Assembly (NCBI RefSeq): GCF_026651875.1
Contig: NZ_CP104067.1
Coordinates: forward strand, 5,570,501-5,634,500
Length of the DNA stretch: 64,000 nucleotides
Direction of reading: 5' to 3'
Origin: Alicyclobacillus fastidiosus
GTDB taxonomy: Bacteria > Bacillota > Bacilli > Alicyclobacillales > Alicyclobacillaceae
Position numbers and translations under genes: made by a program. The notes under the pieces are model-generated. The model made no database searches, was not told where the DNA came from, and saw only the letters and a program-made list of their open reading frames with translations. Shown piece by piece: positions 43,721 through 53,743 of this stretch (the stretch's first letter is position 1; the number at the start of each line of letters is the position of its first letter).

Positions 43721-44344
43721 TCACGCGTCTACCGCACCGCACGCTTGCATCAACATCTCGGTTTGAACCGAGCAGAACTGCTCAAACGCGATGCCGTCGA
43801 ACGCCCAGCGGCGAAATGCCCACATCTGCCCGGAGACGACGATGTTCTGCGCCATGAGCGGGATGGATTCGGGCGCCAGGGCGAGCGACCCGTCCGCATT
43901 GCCCGCTGTGAGCAGCCGTTCGAACACCTTCGTCACCTCCTCTTCATCCCGCAGCACCTCGCGCAGGAATTCTCGGGGCAGCGACTTACTCTCCTGGTAG
44001 ATCAGCAAGATGTCGTTCTTCATCAACTCCACGACGCCAAAAAATGCCTCCATGGCGTGCTTGAGGCGCGTCGCACCGCGAGCGTGTTCGGACAAGCGAC
44101 TCCTCAACTGCTCCTCGACAGATTGGTGTATGCGCTTACAGACGAGGTACAAAATGTCCTCCTTCGACTGCACGTACTCGTACACGGCGCCGTTTGAAAG
44201 TCCACTCGCCTTGGCAATCTCCCTTGTCGTCGTCTTGTGAAACCCTTTCTCGCGAAACAGTTGGACGGCGGCTTCGATAATTTGATCCCGCCGCTCGCGA
44301 ATTTTCTCCGGATTCTTTACGCTGCTTGGGACAGTCCGTGACAT
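43721..44344 (-). CDS. TetR-family regulator of acyl-CoA metabolism
   Basis: 207 residues. N-terminal helix-turn-helix is EKIRERRDQIIEAAVQLFREKGFHKTTTREIAKASGLSNGAVYEYVQSKEDIL. The rest is a helical ligand-binding domain of the FadR/FabR-like class by size. Immediately upstream is TGAGCG-CT-CGCTCA, which recurs upstream of the thiolase operon, so the regulon probably includes both icmF and beta-oxidation genes. The ligand is expected to be an acyl-CoA by analogy with FadR; that is inference. Confidence 0.88.
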   Translation of the reverse strand: MSRTVPSSVKNPEKIRERRDQIIEAAVQLFREKGFHKTTTREIAKASGLSNGAVYEYVQSKEDILYLVCKRIHQSVEEQLRSRLSEHARGATRLKHAMEAFFGVVELMKNDILLIYQESKSLPREFLREVLRDEEEVTKVFERLLTAGNADGSLALAPESIPLMAQNIVVSGQMWAFRRWAFDGIAFEQFCSVQTEMLMQACGAVDA

Positions 44345-44363
44345 CGACTCACTCCTTCCCGAC

Positions 44364-44377
44364 TGAGCGCTCGCTCA
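44364..44377. promoter_or_regulatory. TetR operator ahead of the tetR-icmF genes
   Basis: A perfect palindrome, TGAGCG-CT-CGCTCA, 20 bp upstream of the TetR start codon. It matches the site at 60922-60935 in arm sequence and spacing. Confidence 0.7.
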
Positions 44378-44441
44378 ATTCCAGTGTACGCGTTTTCACA
44401 AAGGCCTGCAACGCGTTTATGCCACCTGTCGCGGCGGCGGA

Positions 44442-45521
44442 TCAGACGCGGAACACGCGTCCTTCCGCCGCTTTCTGTAAGCGATTCATGACCGCCGTGC
44501 CAAGGCCGCGGCCCGGATTGACGCCGTGGATGAGAATATCGGTGGCACCCTCGTGATCGAATTCGCGAAGCAATTGATATAAGTTCTTAGCCAGGGCGTC
44601 CTCGTATGTCTCGTGTGGCAGCGGTCGCTGCAGCTCGCGGGCAATCGGGAACTCGTAGCGGCTGAGAAAGTCGTCCGGAGCGATAATAGAAGCCTTCGGC
44701 AAGGGTCGCGCACTCGGCACCTCGTCGTCGATGAGCAACTCGAGCATCGCCCGGTGAACGTCTTCCGGATCCCCCCACCACACGTGGACAGAGGCGTTTG
44801 GCGCATAGTGGCGATACTTCATCCCAGGGGCCAGCGCAGGCGCGTTGGCGTCGGTGACGTTTGCATCGTAGACCACGGGCAAGTCGAGTACGTTTGCAAT
44901 CATCTCCTGTGTCACTCCGCCCGGCCGTAAGATGATGGCGCGCTGGTCGTCGACGAGCAGCACGGTCGACTCCACGCCGATTCCACAATGGCCGCCATCG
45001 ACCAAGCCATCAAGCGCGTCCGCCAGGTCCTCTTCCACTGCCGCCGCAGTCGTCGGACTCGGTCGGCCCGACGTATTGGCGCTCGGTGCCGCGATGGGCA
45101 CTCCGCACAGGCGGATGAGCGACTGCGCAACCGGGTGGTCCGGCATCCGGATGCCGACGGTGTCCCTTCCCGGGTGCACGGAGTGGGCCACCTGTTGCCC
45201 GACCGGGAACAAGAGCGTCAACGGACCTGGCCAGAACGCGTCCATCAATTTCTTTTCCACGTGGCTCGGCTCGTATCCCGCAGGCAGCAGATCCGCGAGT
45301 TGACGCTGGTCTGCGATGTGGACAATCAGTGGATTGTCAGCGGGTCGGCCCTTAGCGGCGAAAATCCGCTGTACAGCCGCCTCATCGAGCGCATTTGCCC
45401 CCAGTCCATACACGGTCTCGGTCGGAAATGCGACCAGTTTCCCGACTCGCAACATTTCCGCCGCTTGTGCAAGTGACTCCTGATTCCGTACGTCGTCCTC
45501 ACCCAAAGTCCACCGCTGCAT
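44442..45521 (-). CDS. ywlC: L-threonylcarbamoyladenylate synthase (Sua5-type)
   Basis: Makes threonylcarbamoyl-AMP for the t6A modification of ANN-decoding tRNAs. 359 residues from an ATG at 45521 (GAGGAG upstream). The YrdC domain (about 10-200) shows PTETVYGLGANAL, KGRPADNPLIVHI, WPGPLTLLFP and SANTSGRPSPT. A linker with PGMKYRHYAP leads to the Sua5 C-terminal domain. The long two-domain form matches YwlC of B. subtilis, which also lies beside spoIIR. Confidence 0.95.
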   Translation of the reverse strand: MQRWTLGEDDVRNQESLAQAAEMLRVGKLVAFPTETVYGLGANALDEAAVQRIFAAKGRPADNPLIVHIADQRQLADLLPAGYEPSHVEKKLMDAFWPGPLTLLFPVGQQVAHSVHPGRDTVGIRMPDHPVAQSLIRLCGVPIAAPSANTSGRPSPTTAAAVEEDLADALDGLVDGGHCGIGVESTVLLVDDQRAIILRPGGVTQEMIANVLDLPVVYDANVTDANAPALAPGMKYRHYAPNASVHVWWGDPEDVHRAMLELLIDDEVPSARPLPKASIIAPDDFLSRYEFPIARELQRPLPHETYEDALAKNLYQLLREFDHEGATDILIHGVNPGRGLGTAVMNRLQKAAEGRVFRV

Positions 45522-45560
45522 ACTGACACTCCTCACAGATTCGTCCTAGCCTGTTGGCCC

Positions 45561-46256
45561 CTATTTACTCAGCAACTGCTTCAAGGCCTTGAAAGCCTCC
45601 TCGCCGTAATCCACACTCGCCATCCGAACTTGAACGGTTTGCTTCTTGCCGTCGGCCCCAGCGACTTGAATCGTCTCTAAGGGTGGCAGGTCTGGGAAGG
45701 ATCCAGTGTTTGGCACCGCATCGCCCTCTGCTACGTCGATGAAGCAGAGAGGTGGATATAACACGCACCACCAGTTTGCTCCTTGCCCTTTGCCAATAGT
45801 CAGGCGCAAGGCTTCATAATTGCCGGCCGGGTATACCCGGTTGCCATAGATTTTCGTCGGGAAGGGCACCTCGCCGACATCCGTGCGAATCGGCTCGTAG
45901 ACGCCATGCGCGTGTTCCACGCGCGTCGCCGTCGCCTCGATTTGTGGAATGTGTTCGATGACAATCTTCCGCGCCTCTGTCGCGTTTTTCGCGCCGGAGA
46001 CCCAGCCGCCGACCTGTTCGACGACGGCGTCGCGGATTTCCAGCTTCAGCGTCTGATCCGCTGGGCTGTCGCTGTTTGCAATGATGCGAAGACGGAGTGC
46101 CTCTTGGGGAATTGGCGCGTCGTGGGGCGTCGCCACGTTGCTGTATACGACATCCTTGGCTTCAGCCGAGGCCGGATGATGCATGAGCATCCTTCCTGCA
46201 CCGACAACGACCGCCGCAATTCCAACAAAAGCTACAAACCGTCTCGAAATCCGCAT
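45561..46256 (-). CDS. spoIIR: Stage II sporulation protein R
   Basis: Secreted forespore signal that triggers SpoIIGA processing of pro-sigma-E. 231 residues. N-terminal signal sequence (FVAFVGIAAVVVGAGRML). Family blocks: LRLRIIANSDSPADQTLKLEIRDAVV, YPAGNYEALRLTIGKGQGANWWCVLYPPLCF. B. subtilis SpoIIR is of similar length. A sigma-F-type promoter is 30 bp upstream of the start. It follows prmC on the same strand. Confidence 0.95.
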   Translation of the reverse strand: MRISRRFVAFVGIAAVVVGAGRMLMHHPASAEAKDVVYSNVATPHDAPIPQEALRLRIIANSDSPADQTLKLEIRDAVVEQVGGWVSGAKNATEARKIVIEHIPQIEATATRVEHAHGVYEPIRTDVGEVPFPTKIYGNRVYPAGNYEALRLTIGKGQGANWWCVLYPPLCFIDVAEGDAVPNTGSFPDLPPLETIQVAGADGKKQTVQVRMASVDYGEEAFKALKQLLSK

Positions 46257-46285
46257 CCGGAATCCCTCCTACCGTATCTAGCAAC

Positions 46286-46314
46286 AGTCTCGCCAGAGTC
46301 TAGTAGGGTTAAAC
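46286..46314 (-). promoter_or_regulatory. Sigma-F promoter of spoIIR
   Basis: Minus strand: -35 GTTTA (46310-46314), a 15-bp spacer, and -10 GGCGAGACT (46286-46294). The -10 is identical to that of spoIIQ, with identical spacing. Forespore expression of spoIIR is known in Bacillus. Confidence 0.72.
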
Positions 46315-46329
46315 CCGTTTGCTAGATTT

Positions 46330-47283
46330 TTAGGAGTGTGCCGTTCTCCCCTCGCGGATGACCTCGACGACGCGCTCGATGCCGCGCAAGTCACGACGGG
46401 TGCGCACAGTGAAACCACTCCACCCCGGTTGCGCGCGAAAGAGCTCGGCAACGTGCTGCGCTTGACCGCTTCCCACCTCGAAGAAAAATCCTGCACAGCG
46501 CGCTTGAGAACCCAATACCGAGGTAGGAAGATCCGCAAAAGCCCGATAGAAATCCAGACCATCGACGCCTCCATCCAGTGCGATGTGCGGCTCAAAGTCC
46601 CGGACGTCGCGATCAAGCTGCAAAAGCTCACCCTTTGGAATATACGGCGGGTTGCTGACGATGACGTCGAACGATTGCCCGACGTCCGCCTGTGCACGCA
46701 GCCACTGCAAGCCGTCCGCACGAATGACCTCGACGCTGGCACCCAGGTGCAAGGCGTTCTCGCGCGTCAACTCGACGGCCTCCTTTGCGATGTCGACCGC
46801 GGTGACGGACGTCTGCGGACATTCCAAGGCCAGCGTAACAGCGATACAGCCCGTACCTGGACCGATTTCCACGAGGCGAAGCGGATGGTCTGAAGCGCGG
46901 CGACAGGCCGCGCTGCGCACGAACGACAGCGTCGCCTCGACGAGTGTCTCCGTATCGGGGCGCGGGATCAGACAGCCAGGACGCGTCTCGAAGACCCGTC
47001 CGTAAAAATGTGTATGCCCGAGTATGTACGCAAGCGGTTCGCCGTTCAACCGGCGTTCAACCGCCTGCTCGACAAGCGCCTCGCTGTCAGCCGGCACCTC
47101 TTGTGTCAAGTGCTGCAGAAGCGACAGGCGAGACCAGCCCATGACCTCGCAGACCAGTTGTTCCGCCTCGGCGCGCGTCTGATGCGTCACTTCCTCGGCT
47201 GACCACGTCTCGTAGATCTCACTCGTAGCGAGGCGCAAAGCCTGCGACGCGATGAGCTTGGCGAAAAGCAGCGGCTCCTTCAT
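46330..47283 (-). CDS. prmC: Release-factor glutamine methyltransferase
   Basis: Methylates the GGQ glutamine of release factors using SAM. 317 residues. N-terminal helical domain, then VEIGPGTGCIAVTLAL for SAM binding and the catalytic NPPYIP motif. The start codon lies at the prfA stop, so the two genes are directly joined. Slightly longer at the C-terminus than the usual 285-300 residues. Confidence 0.95.
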   Translation of the reverse strand: MKEPLLFAKLIASQALRLATSEIYETWSAEEVTHQTRAEAEQLVCEVMGWSRLSLLQHLTQEVPADSEALVEQAVERRLNGEPLAYILGHTHFYGRVFETRPGCLIPRPDTETLVEATLSFVRSAACRRASDHPLRLVEIGPGTGCIAVTLALECPQTSVTAVDIAKEAVELTRENALHLGASVEVIRADGLQWLRAQADVGQSFDVIVSNPPYIPKGELLQLDRDVRDFEPHIALDGGVDGLDFYRAFADLPTSVLGSQARCAGFFFEVGSGQAQHVAELFRAQPGWSGFTVRTRRDLRGIERVVEVIREGRTAHS

Positions 47284-48356
47284 TACGCCTCCGCGGCGGT
47301 CTCGAGCATGGACGCCCGATCCGCGACGATGAGACCGTGTATGATTTCGTTCAAGTCCCCTGCGAGCACCTGTTCCAGCTTGTGTAAGGTCATCCCAATG
47401 CGGTGATCGGTCACGCGGCTCTGTGGGAAGTTGTACGTGCGGATTCGCTCGCTCCTATCGCCCGTTCCCACTTGGTTCTTGCGCGCTGCCGCCTGCTCTT
47501 CCTGTTGCTCGCGCTGGAATTTCTCAAACAAGCGCGCACGCAGGACTTTCATCGCCTTTTCCCGGTTCTTCAACTGCGACTTTTCGTCTTGACAGGAGAC
47601 GACGATACCCGTTGGCATGTGCGTGATGCGCACGGCCGACTGGGTCGTATTGACGCTCTGTCCGCCAGGCCCTGTCGAGCAAAACGTATCAATGCGGATG
47701 TCCTTCTCCTGAACGTCCACCTCGACCTCTTCCACCTCCGGCAGCACCGCGACCGTGGCCGTCGACGTGTGAATCCGCCCGCCCGACTCCGTAACGGGCA
47801 CGCGCTGGACGCGATGCGTTCCACTCTCGTACTTGAGCTTGCTAAAGGCGCCTTGGCCCTGAATCGACAGCGTCACTTCGCGGAAGCCGCCCATGTCCGT
47901 GTAATGCGCGTCAATCATCTGCGTCTTCCAACCCTGGTCTTCGGCAAAACGCGTGTACATGCGCAGAAGCGTACCCGCAAACAACGCGGCTTCCTCGCCT
48001 CCTGCAGCGGCGCGGATTTCCACGAACACGTTCTTGTCGTCGTTCGGGTCCTTTGGCAACAGCAAGATCTGCAGTCTATCTTGAAGCGCCTCCACCTCCG
48101 ACTGCAGCTGCTCGATCTCGGCGCGCACAAATTCCTTCATATCGTCGTCGAGCTTCTCTTGAAGCATCGCTTTCGCGTCGTTCAACTGGTCCTGTACGGC
48201 CTTCAGAGAGCGAAACGTCTCCACCGTCTCCTGCAGGTCAGACTGTTCCTTGGCGTACGTTCGGAGCAGGTTCGGGTCGCTCACGACCTCCGGGTCACAC
48301 AGAAACTGACTTAGTTGATCATAGCGGTTTTCCATCAACGATAATCGTTCGAACAC
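47283..48356 (-). CDS. prfA: Peptide chain release factor 1
   Basis: Terminates translation at UAA and UAG. About 357 residues. I prefer the GTG at 48356 because GGAGG is nine bases upstream and the product then begins MFERLSLMENRYDQL, as in B. subtilis; a GTG at 48362 is only three bases from it. The anticodon-like region is VQRVPVTESGGRIHTSTATV, and the peptidyl-transferase motif is GPGGQSVN. Confidence 0.96.
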   Translation of the reverse strand: MFERLSLMENRYDQLSQFLCDPEVVSDPNLLRTYAKEQSDLQETVETFRSLKAVQDQLNDAKAMLQEKLDDDMKEFVRAEIEQLQSEVEALQDRLQILLLPKDPNDDKNVFVEIRAAAGGEEAALFAGTLLRMYTRFAEDQGWKTQMIDAHYTDMGGFREVTLSIQGQGAFSKLKYESGTHRVQRVPVTESGGRIHTSTATVAVLPEVEEVEVDVQEKDIRIDTFCSTGPGGQSVNTTQSAVRITHMPTGIVVSCQDEKSQLKNREKAMKVLRARLFEKFQREQQEEQAAARKNQVGTGDRSERIRTYNFPQSRVTDHRIGMTLHKLEQVLAGDLNEIIHGLIVADRASMLETAAEA

Positions 48357-48386
48357 AAACACTCACCTCCAGCCTTCCTGAGATAC

Positions 48387-48462
48387 AAAAAAGCCAAAGT
48401 TGGTATCCCCGACGCATGAGCGAGCCACCCGCGAGGGCGACCACCGGATCCAACGATGGCTT
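48387..48462 (-). terminator. Terminator between rpmE and prfA
   Basis: Minus strand: long imperfect arms, AAGCCAtcGTTGGaTCC and GGataCCAACttTGGCTT (48445-48462 and 48391-48408), followed by TTTTTTG. It lies downstream of rpmE and just before the prfA start. Confidence 0.75.
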
Positions 48463-48548
48463 ATGTGGGCAGAAGCGGTTCAAGTGGGGACGCTTGGCGC
48501 TGGCACAAGAACCACTTCACACTCCAAATCACTAGTGCGGTCAAGCAC

Positions 48549-48755
48549 TTATTGTGCTTTGATACCGTACTTTTTATTGAACTTGTCTACGCGACCGCCT
48601 GCATCGATAAGCTTCTGCTTACCTGTGTAGAACGGATGGCACTTCGAGCAGATTTCAACGCGAAGGGTGTCCTTCACGGAACCCGTCTCAAACGTATTGC
48701 CACAAGCGCAGGTCACAGTCACTGTATGGTAATTCGGATGGATATCCGTTTTCAT
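48549..48755 (-). CDS. rpmE: 50S ribosomal protein L31 (zinc form)
   Basis: 68 residues, ending KKYGIKAQ. Four cysteines (TCACGNTF and EICSKCHPFYTGKQKL) show the zinc-binding C+ form rather than the zinc-independent paralogue. Located between rho and prfA, as in Bacillus. Confidence 0.97.
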   Translation of the reverse strand: MKTDIHPNYHTVTVTCACGNTFETGSVKDTLRVEICSKCHPFYTGKQKLIDAGGRVDKFNKKYGIKAQ

Positions 48756-48884
48756 ATCTGTTCACCGCCCTTTTAACGTTTAAACACTGTTTTTTATTAT
48801 AACACAGGGTTGTTCAAATGTCACGTGCGACACGTGAGAGGAAAAAATTCTTATTTCGAGCGTACTATACGCTTTCAATTGTTA

Positions 48885-48922
48885 CAGGGAATTATTGTCG
48901 GTCTATGTCCCAGGGAATTATT
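48885..48922 (+). repeat. Direct repeat upstream of the small exported peptide gene
   Basis: CAGGGAATTATT occurs at 48885-48896 and 48911-48922, 26 bp apart, about 45 bp before the small gene. It could be a tandem regulator site. Confidence 0.45.
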
Positions 48923-48964
48923 CTTATGGAGCAACATCAATTCACCCGATAGGAGGGATTCCAG

Positions 48965-49132
48965 ATGTTCAAGTTATTCTCTGCTGCTGCCGCACTGGCC
49001 ACCCTGTTGACCGCCTGTGCCCCCGTGTATGCGGCAACGCAATCCTCAACGCAACAAGGGACCACAAATGTAACGAGCCAAGTCAGTAGTTCTCCAAACT
49101 TTGGCTTCTTGCCCGAACCCGACGACGATTGA
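48965..49132 (+). CDS. Small exported peptide or lipoprotein (55 residues)
   Basis: The ATG at 48965 has GGAGGGA eight bases upstream. The product starts MFKLFSAAAALATLLTAC, a signal peptide with a lipobox-like LLTAC (Cys18); cleavage after VYA is the alternative. The mature part is short and polar (TQSSTQQGTTNVTSQ...) and ends EPDDD. A plus-strand terminator follows at 49192-49218. No homologue recognised. Confidence 0.7.
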   Translation: MFKLFSAAAALATLLTACAPVYAATQSSTQQGTTNVTSQVSSSPNFGFLPEPDDD

Positions 49133-49191
49133 TTTCGTGAGCCTTAACATCAGATTGCACGACGCGATGTACTCGCTTGTGCACAATGACC

Positions 49192-49218
49192 GAGCGCCGT
49201 ATGCCGACGGCGCTCTTT
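49192..49218 (+). terminator. Terminator of the small exported peptide gene
   Basis: GAGCGCCGT-ATGCCG-ACGGCGCTC (49192-49215) followed by TTT on the plus strand, 60 bp past the stop codon. It is also within the 3' region of convergent rho. Confidence 0.65.
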
Positions 49219-49255
49219 CAGGCATTGGTCGGCCATCCTCCCCGGTGTTGCAGCC

Positions 49256-50542
49256 TTACTGGTTGGAGGCGCCGACAGTCGCCTGATTGCTTGGCTTGCG
49301 TTCCCGGCTGAGCGACAGACTGTCGAGAAACTCCTGGTTCGTCTTATAGTGGCGGAACTTACGCAGGAACATCTCGGTAAATTCTTGATTGTCCCCCATC
49401 GACTTGCGAATCGCCCACATCTTTTCAAGTTCATCCTTCGTGAGCAGAGCCTCTTCGCGACGAGTGCCGGAACGACGGATGTCGAGCGCCGGGAACACGC
49501 GCTTCTCGGAGAGCTTCCTGTCTAGATGCAGTTCCATGTTGCCTGTTCCTTTGAACTCCTCGTAGATGACGTCGTCCATACGAGACCCTGTTTCGATGAG
49601 CGCCGTCGCGAGAATGGTCAGGCTTCCGCCTTCCTCCACATTGCGTGCAGAGCCAAAGAACCGCTTTGGACGGTGGAATGCCGCCGGGTCAATACCCCCT
49701 GAGAGCGTTCGCCCGCTCGGTGGCACAACCAAGTTGTAGGCGCGGGCGAGGCGCGTGATGCTGTCCATCAGAATAATGACGTTCTGTCCGTGCTCGACCA
49801 GGCGCAACGCGCGTTCGAGAACCAATTCAGCCACTTTGATGTGATTCTCCGGCAGTTCGTCAAAGGTGGAGGCGACCACTTCACCGGTGACGGAGCGCTG
49901 CATGTCGGTGACTTCCTCTGGGCGTTCGTCAATCAGCAGCACAAACAGGTGTGCGTCTGGGTAATTTTCCGCGATGCTGTTGGCAATCTCTTTCAGCAGC
50001 AACGTCTTGCCCGCTTTCGGCGGAGCGACGATCAACCCGCGCTGCCCGAAGCCAACCGGTGTAAACAGGTCGATAAGGCGTGTAGCGATATGTTCAGGTG
50101 TGGTTTCCATGCGAATGCGTTCCGTGGGGAACAAGGGCGTCAGGGCTGGGAAGTGCACGCGTTCAGCGGCGACCTCGGGGCTGTATCCGTTTACGGCTTC
50201 CACGTGAAGTAAACCAAAGTAGCGTTCATTTTCCTTAGGGGGTCGAACCTTACCTGAGACGAAGTCACCGGTGCGAAGGTCAAATCGGCGAATCTGAGAT
50301 GCGGCGACATAAATGTCTTCCTGACTCGGCAGATAACCGACCGGTCTCAGAAATCCGTACCCGTCTTGCATGATTTCCAGTACGCCGGCCGCAAATATGA
50401 GTCCGTCTTTTTCAGCTTGAGCTTTCAAGATGGAAAAGATCAGCTCTCGCTTTTTCATCGTCCCGTAGTACGGAATCTGGTATTCCTTCGCGTACTTATA
50501 GAGTTCAGTTAGTTTCTTTTCTTCTAGTTCCTTAATGTCCAA
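49256..50542 (-). CDS. rho: Transcription termination factor Rho
   Basis: Hexameric RNA helicase that ends transcription. About 428 residues. The TTG at 50542 is preferred (AGAGGG upstream, giving MDIKELEEKKL); the ATG at 50557 has a poor ribosome binding site. N-terminal Rho-N helix, cold-shock RNA-binding domain with DGYGFLRPVGYLPSQEDIYVA, then ATPase domain with P-loop APPKAGKT and DSITRLARAYN. The Q-loop region GRTLSGGIDPAAFHRPKRFFGSARN is intact. Confidence 0.97.
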   Translation of the reverse strand: MDIKELEEKKLTELYKYAKEYQIPYYGTMKKRELIFSILKAQAEKDGLIFAAGVLEIMQDGYGFLRPVGYLPSQEDIYVAASQIRRFDLRTGDFVSGKVRPPKENERYFGLLHVEAVNGYSPEVAAERVHFPALTPLFPTERIRMETTPEHIATRLIDLFTPVGFGQRGLIVAPPKAGKTLLLKEIANSIAENYPDAHLFVLLIDERPEEVTDMQRSVTGEVVASTFDELPENHIKVAELVLERALRLVEHGQNVIILMDSITRLARAYNLVVPPSGRTLSGGIDPAAFHRPKRFFGSARNVEEGGSLTILATALIETGSRMDDVIYEEFKGTGNMELHLDRKLSEKRVFPALDIRRSGTRREEALLTKDELEKMWAIRKSMGDNQEFTEMFLRKFRHYKTNQEFLDSLSLSRERKPSNQATVGASNQ

Positions 50543-50838
50543 ATTCGTCCCTCTCATTCTTTACCGCCACACGGAGATTGCGGTCTGGGTCACACATATA
50601 ATGAAAAAATGTAGTCACACCAAAGCGGCGGACTTATAGGCAGCAGAAGTCGTAAAGCACTGTCCAACACGAAAGGAAGCGAAGGTGGAGAGGATAGTGA
50701 TCCTTGATCAAGTGTCGAGGAGACTATACATTCCATGATGTGTACGTTCTTCATAGGGTGACGCGGCGGATGATAAGCATAGTATAGACCCGGTATACCC
50801 AATTCTACAAGCGGGGAAACCATCTGAGTTTAAAATGA
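50543..50838. other. rho-transaldolase intergenic region
   Basis: About 300 bp. A 77-codon minus-strand frame (50590-50823) has no good ribosome binding site and no family features, so I do not call it a gene. No clear promoter is seen. Confidence 0.35.
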
Positions 50839-50866
50839 GTGGCCTGCCGCACGCGACGGCAGGCAT
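50839..50866 (-). terminator. Terminator of the transaldolase-like gene
   Basis: Minus strand: GCCTGCCG/CGGCAGGC stem (50842-50849, 50857-50864), then CACTCATTTTAAA. It lies about 10 bp past the stop. Confidence 0.65.
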
Positions 50867-50876
50867 TCACCCGAGG

Positions 50877-51524
50877 CTACTTCTTGTGTAGTGTGCTCCA
50901 GTCGGCCAAAAAACGTTCAATCCCGCGGTCCGTGAGAGGGTGTTTGATCATTTGATCTAACACCTCAAACGGAACGGTGGCGATGTGCGCCCCTGCCTTC
51001 GCAGCTTGTGTCACGTGGATTGGGTGACGAATGCTCGCTGCGATAATCTCCGTGTCGATGGCGTGGACATCGAAGATGTGAGCGATATCTGAAATCAACT
51101 CGACGCCGTCGACACTGATGTCATTGAGGCGGCCAATAAACGGACTGACGTACTGAGCGCCCGCACGTGCCGCCAGAAGCGCTTGATTCGCGCTAAAAAT
51201 CAACGTCACGTTCGTTCGAATGCCGCGCTTGGCCAATTGGTACACGGCCTTCAGACCCTCTGCAGTCATCGGGACCTTGATGACGATATTCTTGTGGATG
51301 TCCGCAAGCGGCAATGCTTCCTTGACCATGCTCTCTGCATCCAAGCTGACAACTTCTGCACTGATTGGGCCATCGACGATGTCGATGATCTCCTGGAGCA
51401 CTTGAATGAAATCGCGACCCTCCTGCGCCACCAGGCTCGGATTGGTCGTCACGCCGCTAAGAATGCCCATTTCCGCCGCCTGGCGAATGTCATTCACGTT
51501 CGCGGTGTCGATAAATAATTTCAT
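50877..51524 (-). CDS. Transaldolase/fructose-6-phosphate aldolase-like protein
   Basis: 215 residues from an ATG at 51524 with GGAGG upstream. The short TalC/FSA form: MKLFIDTANVNDIRQAAEMG, GVTTNPSLVAQEGRDF, Schiff-base lysine in NIVIKVPMTAEGLKA and GAQYVSPFIGRLNDI. Short-form enzymes are either transaldolases or fructose-6-phosphate aldolases; by eye they cannot be separated. In B. subtilis the same gene (ywjH/tal) lies between spo0F-fbaA and murAB-rho. Here fbaA and a second murA are absent. Confidence 0.92.
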   Translation of the reverse strand: MKLFIDTANVNDIRQAAEMGILSGVTTNPSLVAQEGRDFIQVLQEIIDIVDGPISAEVVSLDAESMVKEALPLADIHKNIVIKVPMTAEGLKAVYQLAKRGIRTNVTLIFSANQALLAARAGAQYVSPFIGRLNDISVDGVELISDIAHIFDVHAIDTEIIAASIRHPIHVTQAAKAGAHIATVPFEVLDQMIKHPLTDRGIERFLADWSTLHKK

Positions 51525-51580
51525 CTCTCTCGTTCCTCCCCTGCAGAACTTGTCCGGCAAGGAACTGGCGGTTGTGGTCC

Positions 51581-51943
51581 CTAGGCTTGCAGTTGATCCT
51601 TTACCGCCTGCCGCAGCTCGTCGATGTCAAACGGCTTGGTAAAGTGCGCGAGCGCCCCCATTTCCATTGCCTCTTGAATTAAATCGAGTTCGCCGTACGC
51701 CGTCATCATGATGACTTTTGTATCGAGCTCCAGCTTGCGGATGTTTCTCAAAATCTCGAGTCCATCCATACCGGGAATCTTCATGTCGAGCAAAATCAGA
51801 TCTGGCTGTTCTCGCTGAACAATCTCGAGTGCTGTCGTGCCATTCGGAGCTTGAAAGATCTCGTAGCCCTCACGTTGCAAGACCTCTTGTAAAAGTACGC
51901 GAATGCCAAATTGGTCATCGACGACCAGTACCTTGTACGCCAC
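51581..51943 (-). CDS. spo0F: Sporulation phosphorelay response regulator Spo0F
   Basis: Single-domain receiver that passes phosphate from sporulation kinases to Spo0B. 120 residues, no output domain. Phosphoacceptor Asp53 in LILLDMKIPG, acidic pocket VVDDQFG, conserved Thr81 (MMTAYGE) and Lys103 (HFTKPFD). GTG start at 51943. Located between the transaldolase-like gene and pyrG, as in Bacillus. A Spo0A-box-like element is upstream. Confidence 0.93.
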   Translation of the reverse strand: MAYKVLVVDDQFGIRVLLQEVLQREGYEIFQAPNGTTALEIVQREQPDLILLDMKIPGMDGLEILRNIRKLELDTKVIMMTAYGELDLIQEAMEMGALAHFTKPFDIDELRQAVKDQLQA

Positions 51944-51991
51944 ACGAACACACCCTCTTCATTACATAAAAAACACTATGTATATGCAAGA

Positions 51992-52024
51992 GAGTTCGTC
52001 ATGTGACGTGAAGATTCCTTCGTC
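51992..52024 (-). promoter_or_regulatory. Candidate sigma-H promoter and 0A box of spo0F
   Basis: Minus strand: GAAGGAATC followed, 12 bp later, by GACGAACTC is a loose match to the sigma-H pattern (RnAGGAwWW, RnnGAATww). The same site includes TGACGAA (51995-52001), matching the 0A box TGnCGAA. Both are known for Bacillus spo0F. Confidence 0.4.
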
Positions 52025-52034
52025 GCCAGAAAAA

Positions 52035-53642
<1,608 letters not shown>

Positions 53643-53743
53643 GAACAACTGCCCCTTCCATGTATTTACAAGAACCTCGAATCAACACACAAAAACTGCG
53701 CCCTGGTCACGCCCAGAACGCAGTCAAAAGACTGAGCACACCC

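Noticed and set aside
50590..50823. 77-codon minus-strand frame between rho and the transaldolase-like gene
   Set aside because: No ribosome binding site and no family features.
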